Both the position numbers and the translations under genes were made by a program. The notes under the pieces are model-generated. The model saw only the letters and a list, made by a program, of their open reading frames with translations, was not told the origin of the DNA and did not search any database. From Paenibacillus lactis (lineage in GTDB: Bacteria; Bacillota; Bacilli; Paenibacillales; Paenibacillaceae): 64,000 bases of DNA. Shown piece after piece: positions 47,063 through 58,318 of the stretch. Numbering within the stretch: position 1 is the first letter of the stretch; every line of letters begins with the position of its first letter. The stretch is taken from assembly GCF_017873605.1 (NCBI RefSeq), contig NZ_JAGGKI010000001.1, positions 654,569-718,568 of the forward strand, read 5' to 3'.

Positions 47063-48424
47063 ATGAACACACTTTTTGGTCTCAGCCATAACGCTACTTT
47101 AATGTTCTGGACCTTGCTGACGATCGTTTTTCTGATCGTGCTGATATCCAAATATAAGTGGAATCCCTTCGTTACACTACTGATCGCTGCGCTGCTGCTG
47201 GGGCTGTTGACCGGCATGCAGCCGATGGACGTGATCACATCCATAACCGGCGGTCTCGGCGGAACGCTCGGAACGATAGCCATCGTTATCGCGCTCGGCA
47301 CCATGCTGGGCAAAATGATGGCCGAGTCCGGAGGCGCCGAGCAAATCGCAACGACGCTGGTCAATCGCTTCGGGGAGAAGCGGGTACACTGGGCCATGAT
47401 GATTGTCGGCTTTATTGTCGGTATTCCCGTGTTTTTTGAGGTCGGCGTTATTTTGCTGATTCCGATCGTCTTTACCGTAGCCCGTAAAACGAAAATGTCG
47501 CTGCTGCAGATCGGCATTCCGATTCTGGCCGGCTTATCCACGGTTCACGGTCTGGTTCCGCCCCATCCCGCTCCGATGATCGCGATTGATGCGTACGGCG
47601 CGGACCTGGGCATTACCATTCTGTACTCGTTTGTCATCGGGATTCCTGCCGCCATTCTTGCAGGTCCGGTATTCGGCAAATATATCGGCAAGCGGATCAC
47701 AACTGAGCCGCCTGAAGAGCTGGCCGAGCAGTTCTCCAGCAAAGCGGATCGCGGACTGCCCGGCTTCGGCATCACGATCTTCACCATCTTGCTTCCCGTC
47801 ATTCTGATGCTGATCGGCTCGGCAGCTGAGATCATCGATCCTAACAACACGAGCGCCATATCGGTCATCTGCAAATTCGTGGGACACGAAGTCATCGCCC
47901 TTCTGATTGCGGCGGTGTTCTCGTTCTTCTCGCTCGGCTTTGCGCGCGGCTTCAACAAGCATGAGCTGTCGAAGTTCACCAGCGAGTGTCTAGCGCCGAT
48001 CGCCTCCATCATTCTGATTATCGGTGCAGGCGGCGCCTTCAAGCAGGTGCTGATTAACAGCGGTGTCGGCAATGCGATTGCCGAGATTGCCACAGGCGCC
48101 AACATCAATATCATCCTGTTCGCATGGCTGGTCGCAGCCCTGATCCGGGTTGCAACCGGCTCGGCCACCGTAGCCATGACGACGGCTGCCGGCATTGTTG
48201 CACCTGTGCTCGCCATGACGCCGGACGCCAATGTCGCGCTTGTCGTCCTTGCTACCGGCGCCGGATCCATCGTCTTGTCCCACGTCAATGACGCTGGATT
48301 TTGGATGGTTAAGGAATTCTTCAATATGACCGTAGCCCAGACGCTGAAGACCTGGACCGTGCTGGAGACCATTCTCTCTGTAACCGGTCTTGTATTGGCC
48401 CTTGTCCTAAATCTAATTGTATAA
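47063..48424 (+). CDS. gntP: Gluconate permease (GntP family)
   Basis: Inner-membrane gluconate/proton symporter of the Gnt family, with 12 or more hydrophobic segments over 453 residues. Family-typical stretches are IVIALGTMLGKMMAESGGAEQIA, the re-entrant region VHGLVPPHPAPMIAI and SATVAMTTAAGIVAP, and the C-terminal SHVNDAGFWMVKEFF. AGGAGG lies nine bases from the ATG. It is preceded by a GntR operator and followed, after a hairpin, by gntK. Confidence 0.96.
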   Translation: MNTLFGLSHNATLMFWTLLTIVFLIVLISKYKWNPFVTLLIAALLLGLLTGMQPMDVITSITGGLGGTLGTIAIVIALGTMLGKMMAESGGAEQIATTLVNRFGEKRVHWAMMIVGFIVGIPVFFEVGVILLIPIVFTVARKTKMSLLQIGIPILAGLSTVHGLVPPHPAPMIAIDAYGADLGITILYSFVIGIPAAILAGPVFGKYIGKRITTEPPEELAEQFSSKADRGLPGFGITIFTILLPVILMLIGSAAEIIDPNNTSAISVICKFVGHEVIALLIAAVFSFFSLGFARGFNKHELSKFTSECLAPIASIILIIGAGGAFKQVLINSGVGNAIAEIATGANINIILFAWLVAALIRVATGSATVAMTTAAGIVAPVLAMTPDANVALVVLATGAGSIVLSHVNDAGFWMVKEFFNMTVAQTLKTWTVLETILSVTGLVLALVLNLIV

Positions 48425-48439
48425 TTGAACATAAGCTCA

Positions 48440-48494
48440 TGAGGTCCCCGGTGAAGATACGCGCATCAACGCAAGACTTCGCTTGGGGACCTCA
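48440..48494 (+). promoter_or_regulatory. Long hairpin between gntP and gntK
   Basis: Perfect arms TGAGGTCCCC/GGGGACCTCA with further pairing GTGAAG/CTTCGC inside. No T tract follows, so it may set relative message levels rather than terminate. Confidence 0.6.
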
Positions 48495-48515
48495 AATAGA
48501 AAGAAGGTATGTCTC

Positions 48516-50063
48516 TTGAGTACACAGAACTACATGATCGGTGTCGATATCGGAACGACAAGCACCAAAGCGGTGCTGTTTAAGGAGAATGGAGAGGTCG
48601 TCGCCAAGGCCGGCGGTGAATACCCCCTTCACACCCCTACGCCTTCGACGGCCGAGCAGGATCCGGAACAGATTTTTCAAACGGTGCTCTCCTCGGTCCA
48701 AGGTGTGATGGCCGATACCGGAATTTCTCCGAAGCAGGTATTGTTCGTGTCCTTCAGTGCCGCAATGCACAGCGTCATTGCCGTGGATAAGGACGGAGTC
48801 CCGTTAACCCGCTGCATTACGTGGGCGGATAACCGGAGTGCCGCCTGGTCCGCGAAACTCAAGAAGGAGCTTGGCGGCATGGAGCTGTATTTGAGAACCG
48901 GCACGCCGATTCACCCGATGTCGCCGGTGACAAAGCTGATGTGGCTCCGTCATGATCAGCCGTCCGTGTTCAAGCAAACCGCCAAATTCATTTCGATTAA
49001 GGAATATGTATACTATAAGCTGTTCGGCAAGTATGTGGTGGACCATTCCATCGCCTCCAGCACCGGCATGATGAATCTGGAAGCCCTCGCTTGGGATCAG
49101 GAAGCGCTGAAGCTGGCCGGGATTACCGAGGATCAATTGTCCACACTCGTGCCAACCACACATATCATGACAGGCCTGAAGGAAGAATACGCTGCTCGTA
49201 TGGGTCTCCTTCCTTCCACTCCGTTCGTGCTTGGGGCTGCGGACGGCGTTCTGTCCAACCTTGGCGTCAACGCGATTCAGCCGGGCGTCGTTGCGGCGAC
49301 CATCGGTACGAGCGGCGCCATCCGAACGGTCGTAGACCGGCCGATGACCGATCCGAAAGGACGGATCTTCTGCTATGCCCTGACCGAGAAGCACTGGGTC
49401 ATCGGCGGTGCCGTCAATAACGGCGGCATGATTTTCCGCTGGGTACGGGACGAATTCGCGGCATCGGAGATTGAAACGGCCAAGCGGCTCGGGATCAATC
49501 CGTACGATGTGCTGACCAAAATTGCAGACCGCATTCCTCCGGGCTCGAACGGCCTTTTGTTCCATCCGTATTTAACGGGAGAACGTGCCCCGCTGTGGGA
49601 TCCGAATGCGCGCGGCTCGTTCTTTGGCCTTACGCTGAACCATCAGAAGGAGCATATGATCCGTTCCGTATTGGAAGGTGTCATTTTCAATATGTATACC
49701 GTTCTGCTCGCCATGGAGGAGCAGATGGGCCATCCGGCGAAGATTCACGCCACCGGCGGGTTTGCCCGCTCACCGATCTGGCGGCAGATGATGGCCGATA
49801 TCTTCGACCAGCAGGTGATCGTGCCGGAGAGCTATGAGAGCTCCTGTCTCGGCGCCGTCGTCCTGGGCTTATATGCTACGGGAAGAGTGGATTCGCTAGA
49901 TATCGTCTCAACGATGGTCGGCGGCACGCATGAGCACCAGCCGGTGAAGGAGAACGCCGATGTGTATAAAGCGCTCCTTCCGATCTATATCCGGATCTCG
50001 CGCAAGCTGGAGGAAGACTATGAAGCCATATCGGAGTTCCAGCGCAGATTTGAGCAGAAATAA
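48516..50063 (+). CDS. gntK: Gluconate kinase (FGGY family)
   Basis: Phosphorylates gluconate to 6-phosphogluconate, the substrate of Gnd. FGGY fold: the phosphate loop GVDIGTTSTKAVLF (about residues 9-22), then ITWADNRS, GAADGVLSNLGV, GTSGAIR, the FGGY signature region around LLFHPYLTGERAPLWDP, and ATGGFARSPIWRQMMADIF. I start at the TTG at 48516: AGAAGG is eight bases upstream, and the protein then aligns with Bacillus GntK; this gives 515 residues. Last gene of the gluconate cluster, closed by a strong terminator. Confidence 0.95.
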   Translation: MSTQNYMIGVDIGTTSTKAVLFKENGEVVAKAGGEYPLHTPTPSTAEQDPEQIFQTVLSSVQGVMADTGISPKQVLFVSFSAAMHSVIAVDKDGVPLTRCITWADNRSAAWSAKLKKELGGMELYLRTGTPIHPMSPVTKLMWLRHDQPSVFKQTAKFISIKEYVYYKLFGKYVVDHSIASSTGMMNLEALAWDQEALKLAGITEDQLSTLVPTTHIMTGLKEEYAARMGLLPSTPFVLGAADGVLSNLGVNAIQPGVVAATIGTSGAIRTVVDRPMTDPKGRIFCYALTEKHWVIGGAVNNGGMIFRWVRDEFAASEIETAKRLGINPYDVLTKIADRIPPGSNGLLFHPYLTGERAPLWDPNARGSFFGLTLNHQKEHMIRSVLEGVIFNMYTVLLAMEEQMGHPAKIHATGGFARSPIWRQMMADIFDQQVIVPESYESSCLGAVVLGLYATGRVDSLDIVSTMVGGTHEHQPVKENADVYKALLPIYIRISRKLEEDYEAISEFQRRFEQK

Positions 50064-50089
50064 CATGAGTGACCTAGTAAAATAAAGAC

Positions 50090-50137
50090 AGCCTGTCTTT
50101 GGCGGAGGAATATCCCTCGCAAAGACAGGCTTTTTTT
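50090..50137 (+). terminator. Terminator of the gluconate cluster
   Basis: AGCCTGTCTTTG pairs with CAAAGACAGGCT, with inner GGAGG/CCTC pairing, followed by seven T. Confidence 0.93.
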
Positions 50138-50302
50138 ATGATGCAGGATGTATGCTCCCCGGCGCACCAGCAATCTCGGTGATCATGCAATCACCGAGGG
50201 CGGATTAAGAGCCTGGGGCGAATCGCCAACAGTCTCGAATAAAATGGTCCTAATGCCTTTTTTACAAAGCAGACAGCGTAAGCCTCCCTCCTACTGTCCT
50301 AA

Positions 50303-51034
50303 TCACAGCGCGTGAGCAAAAAATATCCACAACGAGAATCCCATCCCAAAAATACCGCCGACCTTGCACATGAAGAAATAAAAATCGCTCGGCTCCGGGT
50401 CACTCACCATCAGATTGGAAGGAGATATATGAAACATAAAGCGCTGAAAGGCTTCATAACGAAAACTGCACCAGTTGAAAATAAACAATGCGACCGCCAA
50501 AAGGAAGAACCCTACGCTGCCGTTAGGCTGATGGAACGCTTCGTCCGACGCAGCGGCAAGATCCGCTGGAAAATAACGAGGGCTATCCGGATCCCTTATT
50601 TTGTTTCCCAACCCAACTTGTATGACTGCCGGGGGAAGCACCCACTCTCCAGCCTGATCAAACACCTGGAATCCGTCTTGGCCAAACGGCTCCACCCGGA
50701 ATTCGGTACCATCCGGATAAACGACAGCATACGGCTCCCATTCCCCGCTCATCCCTTCTTTTCCGTGAATCTGGTACCTTTCTCCCTCGGCTTCAATCAC
50801 CCGATCTGACTCATACTTGTGAACATACACCGGACTTCCCCGGCCGAATAAAGCGCGATATTCGACCGTACCGCTGCCCGAATCCTCATACTTGAAGTAT
50901 TTGACGTCGTCCAGATAAAAAAATGTCTTCGAATAATAGCTTTGCGCCCAGCCTGCGACCGCAGCAACGATCAAGACCAGCACGAGCAACCCTAGCCATC
51001 TCCTCCACTGAGCCCTAGGCTGCGTTTCTCCCAT
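50303..51034 (-). CDS. Uncharacterised membrane protein next to oriC
   Basis: I do not recognise this 243-residue protein. One transmembrane helix near the N-terminus (about 12-32), an extracytoplasmic beta-rich domain of about 140 residues (KYFKYEDSGSGTVEYRALFG, HKYESDRVIEAEGERYQIHG, PYAVVYPDGTEFRVEPFG), then two C-terminal helices (about 178-196 and 222-242). The ATG at 51034 has GGAGG seven bases upstream. It is convergent with gntK and divergent from dnaA, between the gluconate cluster and the DnaA boxes. No link to replication can be inferred. Confidence 0.72.
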   Translation of the reverse strand: MGETQPRAQWRRWLGLLVLVLIVAAVAGWAQSYYSKTFFYLDDVKYFKYEDSGSGTVEYRALFGRGSPVYVHKYESDRVIEAEGERYQIHGKEGMSGEWEPYAVVYPDGTEFRVEPFGQDGFQVFDQAGEWVLPPAVIQVGLGNKIRDPDSPRYFPADLAAASDEAFHQPNGSVGFFLLAVALFIFNWCSFRYEAFQRFMFHISPSNLMVSDPEPSDFYFFMCKVGGIFGMGFSLWIFFAHAL

Positions 51035-51271
51035 CCCGTTTCCTCCGTTCGAAGTTTCCTTATAGTACGGCGATGAATGACCACAGGTTGCACTGCTCTC
51101 AACCCTCCTGAGCAGACAAAAATCCCCCATTCGACATGCCATGCACGCCCTAGTGAGGGATATCCACAACCGTTTTTACCTTTGGTTGATTATAAAGGCC
51201 GCTAGAACATTCAACCAGAAGTTATGAACAGATGGAGATGGAAGCAAAAATTGTTTGCGATTTGGACAACC

Positions 51272-51541
51272 TGTGCATAATTTTTTTCGCATGAAGGCTA
51301 ATGATGTCGAAAGCTGAACAATTTATAAACAATATCTAGTGGTGTGAATAAGATTTATGCACAACGTATTGAATTTGTGGATAAATTAGCGACATACATT
51401 GAAAATAAGGCCTTCTTTTGCTATGATGATATTACTTTTGGATGTGAATATGTGAATGAACACATGATATTATCAACAGGCTGTGGATAAAGTTGTGAAC
51501 AATTTCAATTTATCCATATTTTTTTGTTTCCACAGGGGGTT
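51272..51541. other. oriC, dnaA-upstream half: DnaA-box cluster
   Basis: Five boxes match TTATNCACA exactly: 51272 (minus), 51343 (minus), 51355, 51376 (minus) and 51482 (minus). One-mismatch boxes: 51470, 51494 (minus) and 51510; another at 51160. They crowd the 400 bases before dnaA and overlap its promoter, the usual Bacillales layout. Confidence 0.92.
51399..51427 (+). promoter_or_regulatory. Promoter of dnaA
   Basis: TTGAAA, 17-base spacer, TATGAT, between DnaA boxes, which suggests autoregulation. The leader would be about 200 bases. Confidence 0.7.
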
Positions 51542-51633
51542 AGCTTTGGGGATAATTTGACATCGTTCATTTTGGTTCGACATTTCCACTCATGGCTCTA
51601 GCCACATTTGGAAGATTTAAAGGAGTGACAGTT

Positions 51634-52980
51634 TTGGAAAGCCATACTTCCGAATTATGGCAGGAAATATTATCGATAATACAGACCAAGCTCAGCAAAC
51701 CGAGCTTTGACACTTGGTTTAAAGCGACCAAGGCATTGACCATTAACGATCACTCCGTCGTCATTTCCGCGCCGACAACGTTTGCCGTGGAATGGCTGGA
51801 GAGCCGATATACGAAGCTGGTAAGCTCAACGGTCTATGAGGTGATCGGCAAGCAGGTCGATGTGAGGTTTGTGATTGAAGAGGCAAAGTCGCAGGAGCCG
51901 GCTCCTCAGCAGCCGTCCCCCCCGTTAGAAGTTAGCGGAGACGAAATTCAATCCCATATGCTGAACCCGAAGTACACCTTTGACACGTTCGTCATCGGCT
52001 CGGGCAACCGGTTTGCGCATGCCGCCTCGCTCGCCGTCGCCGAAGCGCCGGCCAAAGCGTACAACCCATTGTTCCTCTACGGAGGGGTAGGACTTGGCAA
52101 GACACACTTGATGCACGCCATCGGCCATTATATTTTGGAGCATAATCCGAGCAGCAAGGTCGTGTACATTTCCTCAGAGAAGTTCACCAACGAGTTTATC
52201 AACTCCATCCGTGACAACCGCGCCGAAAGCTTCCGCAACAAGTACCGCAACGTCGATATTCTGCTGATTGACGATATTCAGTTTTTGGCCGGGAAGGAAT
52301 CGACGCAGGAGGAATTTTTCCATACGTTTAACGCGCTGCATGAGGAACGGAAGCAAATCATCATTTCAAGTGACCGACCGCCCAAGGAAATTCCGACGCT
52401 GGAGGAAAGACTCCGTTCACGGTTCGAATGGGGACTGATCACCGATATTCAGCCGCCGGACCTGGAAACCCGGATCGCGATCTTGCGCAAGAAGGCGAAG
52501 GCTGAGAATTTGGACATTCCGAACGAAGCAATGATGTATATAGCCAACCAGATTGATACCAACATCCGGGAGCTTGAAGGCGCCCTTATCCGTGTTGTTG
52601 CTTATTCCTCTCTGACGAACCAGGATGTGACCACGCATCTTGCAGCGGAAGCGCTGAAGGATATCATCCCGTCCAGCCGGCCGAGAATGATTACGATCCA
52701 GGATATTCAGCAGAAGGTGGGCGAGTATTATAATCTGCGGCTGGAGGACTTTAAAGCCCGCAAACGGACCAAAGCCGTCGCCTTTCCGCGGCAGATCGCC
52801 ATGTACTTGTCCCGTGAATTGACCGATTATTCGCTTCCGAAGATCGGAGAAGCTTTCGGAGGACGGGATCATACCACCGTTATTCATGCGCATGAGAAGA
52901 TCACCCAATCGCTGAAGACCGACCAAGAGCTATTCAAAGTGGTCAACAATATTACGGAGAAAATCAAAAATCCAACCTGA
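51634..52980 (+). CDS. dnaA: Chromosomal replication initiator DnaA
   Basis: AAA+ initiator that binds DnaA boxes and opens oriC. Domain I (about residues 1-85: [21 protein letters not shown]), a short variable domain II, AAA+ domain III (about 112-330; Walker [12 protein letters not shown], Walker [12 protein letters not shown]) and the DNA-binding domain IV with [16 protein letters not shown] start at the TTG at 51634: AAGGAG is about nine bases upstream and the resulting 448 residues match the family. The frame stays open to an ATG at 51592 that has no ribosome site. dnaA lies between the two oriC halves. Confidence 0.97.
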   Translation: MESHTSELWQEILSIIQTKLSKPSFDTWFKATKALTINDHSVVISAPTTFAVEWLESRYTKLVSSTVYEVIGKQVDVRFVIEEAKSQEPAPQQPSPPLEVSGDEIQSHMLNPKYTFDTFVIGSGNRFAHAASLAVAEAPAKAYNPLFLYGGVGLGKTHLMHAIGHYILEHNPSSKVVYISSEKFTNEFINSIRDNRAESFRNKYRNVDILLIDDIQFLAGKESTQEEFFHTFNALHEERKQIIISSDRPPKEIPTLEERLRSRFEWGLITDIQPPDLETRIAILRKKAKAENLDIPNEAMMYIANQIDTNIRELEGALIRVVAYSSLTNQDVTTHLAAEALKDIIPSSRPRMITIQDIQQKVGEYYNLRLEDFKARKRTKAVAFPRQIAMYLSRELTDYSLPKIGEAFGGRDHTTVIHAHEKITQSLKTDQELFKVVNNITEKIKNPT

Positions 52981-52993
52981 ACAAGTTCAAAGC

Positions 52994-53113
52994 CTATGCA
53001 CAATCTATACACATGTGGATAGGCTTAATTTTATGCCTTTTCACGGGCTTATCCACATATTCAGTGCGCCTACTACTTGTACTATAAATAATTAATAAAA
53101 TAATTATCCATAA
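52994..53113. other. oriC, dnaA-dnaN half: DnaA boxes, DnaA-trios and unwinding region
   Basis: A perfect DnaA box TTATCCACA at 53049-53057 is preceded by three one-mismatch boxes (52994, 53005, 53014 minus). It is followed by a short GC-rich spacer (GTGCGCC), then CTACTACTTGTACTA (53070-53084), which fits the DnaA-trio repeats described for Bacillus, and then a 30-base stretch of almost pure A/T with a last near-box at 53104. This is the likely site of strand opening. Confidence 0.88.
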
Positions 53114-53183
53114 AGAGGGGAATCATCGGCCTTCCGCCGAATGAAACAATACCCCTCTCATTTTTCCGCAAGGAGTGAAATTG

Positions 53184-54326
53184 ATGAAAATCAGCATATT
53201 GAAAAATGTATTGAACGAATCCATCCAACACGTGTCCAAAGCGATTTCCAGCCGGACCACCATTCCGATCTTGAGCGGCATTAAACTCGATGTCACTTAT
53301 TCCGGCGTGACGCTGACAGCCAGCGATACGGATATTTCCATCCAATCGTTTATTCCTTCGGAAGATGAAAAGCACACGATTGTTCAGGTTGAAAGACCGG
53401 GTAGTGTCGTCCTTCCGGCTAAATTTTTCGTTGAAATCATCAAGAAGCTGCCTTCCCAGGAAATCCATATGGAGGTTAAAGATCAATTCCAGACCTTTAT
53501 TTCCGCAGGCGCAACCGAAATTCAAATGGTCGGCCTTGATCCGGATGAATTCCCGGTATTGCCGAACATCGAAGGCAGTCAGACGATCTCGCTTCCGGGA
53601 GATCTGCTGAAAAACATGATCAAGCAGACGGTATTCTCCATCTCGACGCACGAGACGACGCCGATTCTGACAGGGGTTCTGTGGAGCCTGAACAACAATG
53701 AGCTGAAATTTACCGCAACCGACCGTCATCGTCTGGCGACTCGGTCCGCGAATATTGAAGGTGTGGATGATATTTCGTTCAACAACGTAGTCATTGCCGG
53801 CAAAACCTTGAACGAGCTGAGCAAGATCATTCCGGATCAAAATACGCTGGTCGATATCGTTGTGGCCGATAATCAGGTATTATTTAAAATTGACCGTGTG
53901 CTGTTCTATTCGCGTATATTAGACGGCATTTATCCCGATACTTCTAGAATTATTCCGACGACGCATAAAACAGAACTCGTTTTGGATACAAAAAAATTAA
54001 GCGAGTCGATCGACCGTGCGTACCTGCTGTCGAGAGAGGAAAAAACGAATATCGTGCTGCTGCAAACGATGGAGAACGGGGGCATTGAAATCTCCTCGAG
54101 TTCCTCCGAGCTCGGTAAAGTGCGTGAAGAATTGGATCTGATTGAATTCAAGGGGGATCCGCTGCGCATTTCCTTCAACTCGAAATATATGCTGGACGTG
54201 CTGAAGGTCGTCGAGAGCGAGCAGCTGATGATTGCCTTCATGGGAGTCATGAGCCCGATCATTCTGAAGCCGCTCGATGACAGCAAGAGTCAGTATATTA
54301 TTCTGCCGTACCGTACGGCGAACTAA
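53184..54326 (+). CDS. dnaN: DNA polymerase III beta subunit (sliding clamp)
   Basis: Ring-shaped dimer that tethers the polymerase to DNA. Three repeated clamp domains of about 125 residues each; the chain begins MKISILKNVLNESIQHVSKAIS and ends YIILPYRTAN, with the partner-binding pocket region near the C-terminus. 380 residues. The ATG at 53184 has AAGGAG eight bases upstream; a GTG three codons earlier lacks spacing. It lies 203 bases after dnaA, across the unwinding element. Confidence 0.98.
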   Translation: MKISILKNVLNESIQHVSKAISSRTTIPILSGIKLDVTYSGVTLTASDTDISIQSFIPSEDEKHTIVQVERPGSVVLPAKFFVEIIKKLPSQEIHMEVKDQFQTFISAGATEIQMVGLDPDEFPVLPNIEGSQTISLPGDLLKNMIKQTVFSISTHETTPILTGVLWSLNNNELKFTATDRHRLATRSANIEGVDDISFNNVVIAGKTLNELSKIIPDQNTLVDIVVADNQVLFKIDRVLFYSRILDGIYPDTSRIIPTTHKTELVLDTKKLSESIDRAYLLSREEKTNIVLLQTMENGGIEISSSSSELGKVREELDLIEFKGDPLRISFNSKYMLDVLKVVESEQLMIAFMGVMSPIILKPLDDSKSQYIILPYRTAN

Positions 54327-54333
54327 AGAGGAT

Positions 54334-54377
54334 GTTCAAAAAGTCGTCTTTTGGTCACGAATCCGACTTATTTGAAC
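54334..54377 (+). other. Hairpin between dnaN and yaaA
   Basis: GTTCAAAAAGTCG pairs with CGACTTATTTGAAC (one bulge) around a 17-base loop, starting seven bases after the dnaN stop. No T run follows, so it is a weak terminator at best, or a processing or dispersed-repeat element. Confidence 0.5.
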
Positions 54378-54425
54378 CCGCTATAAAAGTTATCCCCATG
54401 TTGATAAGGGGGAAAGGACAGGCAA

Positions 54426-54641
54426 ATGAAGCAAATCTTTATCCACAGCGAGTATATTAAGCTGGACCAATTTCTGAAGCTGGCGGATTGCGTATCCACA
54501 GGCGGCATGGCGAAGGAGCTGCTGGCGGAGGGGGCCGTGCTGGTCAACGATGAGAAGGAAGAGCGGCGCGGACGCAAGCTGGTTCCCGGCGACATCGTCA
54601 AGGTGGAGGACTGCGGAACCTTTCAGGTGGCGGCGCAATAG
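54426..54641 (+). CDS. yaaA: YaaA, small S4-domain RNA-binding protein
   Basis: A 71-residue S4 domain: FIHSEYIKLDQFLKLADCVSTGGMAKELL, then VLVNDEKEERRGRKLVPGDIV. Members of this family, always between dnaN and recF in Bacillales, are linked to late 50S ribosome assembly. A GGGGAAAGG stretch lies just upstream of the ATG. It probably shares a transcript with recF, 49 bases further on. Confidence 0.92.
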   Translation: MKQIFIHSEYIKLDQFLKLADCVSTGGMAKELLAEGAVLVNDEKEERRGRKLVPGDIVKVEDCGTFQVAAQ

Positions 54642-54690
54642 ACAGCCTCCCGTTAGGCGCTAGGCGCGGATGACGAGGGAGAGGATCAAC

Positions 54691-55803
54691 TTGTTTGTTA
54701 ACAATATCAGTCTTCAGCATTACCGGAACTATGATCAGCTGCAGCTGAATGCGTTCGGTGATGTCAATCTGATTATCGGGCGCAACGCCCAGGGGAAGAC
54801 CAACTTGATGGAGGCGCTCTTCGTGCTCGCTTTGACGAAGAGCCACCGCACCTCCAAGGATCGTGAGCTGATCGCCTTCGAGCAGCCGAGTGCGCATATT
54901 GCAGCTGAGGTTGAGAAGAAGTACGGGATGCTGAAGCTTGAGCTGAGCGTGTCCCAGCAGGGGAAGAAGGCGAAGGTCAACGGTTTGGAGCAGCGGAAGC
55001 TGAGTGATTTTATCGGCTCCCTGAACGTGGTTATGTTCGCACCCGAGGATTTGGAAATCGTCAAAGGCACGCCGGGGGTTCGCCGCCGGTTTCTTGACAT
55101 GGAAATCGGGCAGGTCGCGCCGAGCTATCTCTACCATCTGCAGCAGTACCAGAAGGTGCTCGTTCAGCGGAACAATCTGCTCAAGCAGCTGTGGGGGAAG
55201 GAAGCGTCCCAGCAGGCGATGCTGGACATTTGGAACAGCCAGTTGGCAGAACATGGTGTTAAAATCGTCAAGAAGAGGAAACAATTTATAAAAAAGCTTC
55301 AAAAGTGGGCTGAGGGCATTCATCAGGGCATCACAAACGGCCTGGAAGAGCTGTCCCTGCACTATGTTCCGTCCTTTGCTGACGCGGAGGAAGAAGATGA
55401 AGCTGTCTTATTTGAGCGTTTTATGATAAAATTATCACAAATGAAAGAGCAAGAAATAAGGCGTGGTATGACATTGGCAGGTCCTCATCGAGATGATCTG
55501 GCTTTTTATATTAACGGTAAGGAAGTCCAAACGTACGGATCTCAAGGTCAGCAGCGAACGACGGCGCTCTCTTTGAAGCTGGCCGAAATCGAGCTGATTC
55601 AGGAAGAAATCGGTGAATATCCGGTATTGCTTCTGGATGATGTGCTTTCCGAACTGGATCCATACCGGCAGACGCAACTGATAGAGACATTCCAGAGCAA
55701 AGTGCAGACATTCATCACGGCGACGGGCATCGAGACATTGAATACCGACAAATTGAAGGGTGCCAGCATTTTTCATGTCCATGACGGACAGGTGGGCTCT
55801 TAA
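54691..55803 (+). CDS. recF: DNA repair and recombination protein RecF
   Basis: SMC-like ATPase that helps load RecA at single-stranded gaps. Walker A GRNAQGKTNLMEA (about residue 30), the QRRTT-type signature SQGQQRTTALSLK, and Walker B LLLDDVLSELD. With the TTG at 54691 (GGGAGAGG just upstream) the protein begins (M)FVNNISLQHYRNYD and has 370 residues, the length of the Bacillus protein. The ATG at 54670 has no good site. Confidence 0.97.
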   Translation: MFVNNISLQHYRNYDQLQLNAFGDVNLIIGRNAQGKTNLMEALFVLALTKSHRTSKDRELIAFEQPSAHIAAEVEKKYGMLKLELSVSQQGKKAKVNGLEQRKLSDFIGSLNVVMFAPEDLEIVKGTPGVRRRFLDMEIGQVAPSYLYHLQQYQKVLVQRNNLLKQLWGKEASQQAMLDIWNSQLAEHGVKIVKKRKQFIKKLQKWAEGIHQGITNGLEELSLHYVPSFADAEEEDEAVLFERFMIKLSQMKEQEIRRGMTLAGPHRDDLAFYINGKEVQTYGSQGQQRTTALSLKLAEIELIQEEIGEYPVLLLDDVLSELDPYRQTQLIETFQSKVQTFITATGIETLNTDKLKGASIFHVHDGQVGS

Positions 55804-55815
55804 GGAGTGATTCCA

Positions 55816-58004
<2,189 letters not shown>

Positions 58005-58024
58005 CATAGAGCACTAGCCAGGAG

Positions 58025-58066
58025 GGAGCATCCGGGCAGGTCAGGGACCTGCGGATGCTCCTTTTT
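58025..58066 (+). terminator. Terminator after gyrB
   Basis: GGAGCATCCGGGCAGGT pairs with ACCTGCGGATGCTCC (one bulge), followed by TTTTT. Confidence 0.93.
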
Positions 58067-58318
58067 GCTGTGAGCGGCTGGCTGATCACTTAGAAGGCTG
58101 CTATGCTCATACGCCCTACTATCTATTGTCTGCGATGATAGGAGCAAACAACCATCAAGGCAAGTCCGGAGCGCGTAACGAGCGCATAGAGTTACTGCGG
58201 GTTCAGTCTTAAAGCAGGGCTTAGCAATGCGACATGAATTTTACGCGCCAGTCATGTTGAAGTGACCCATCGAACCAAGGTAGGGTAAGATTCCGGACGT
58301 GCAGCGACATAGGTTAGG

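Noticed and set aside
48440..48494. Terminator between gntP and gntK
   Set aside because: The stem is strong, but no T tract follows and gntK belongs to the same pathway; kept as an intercistronic hairpin.
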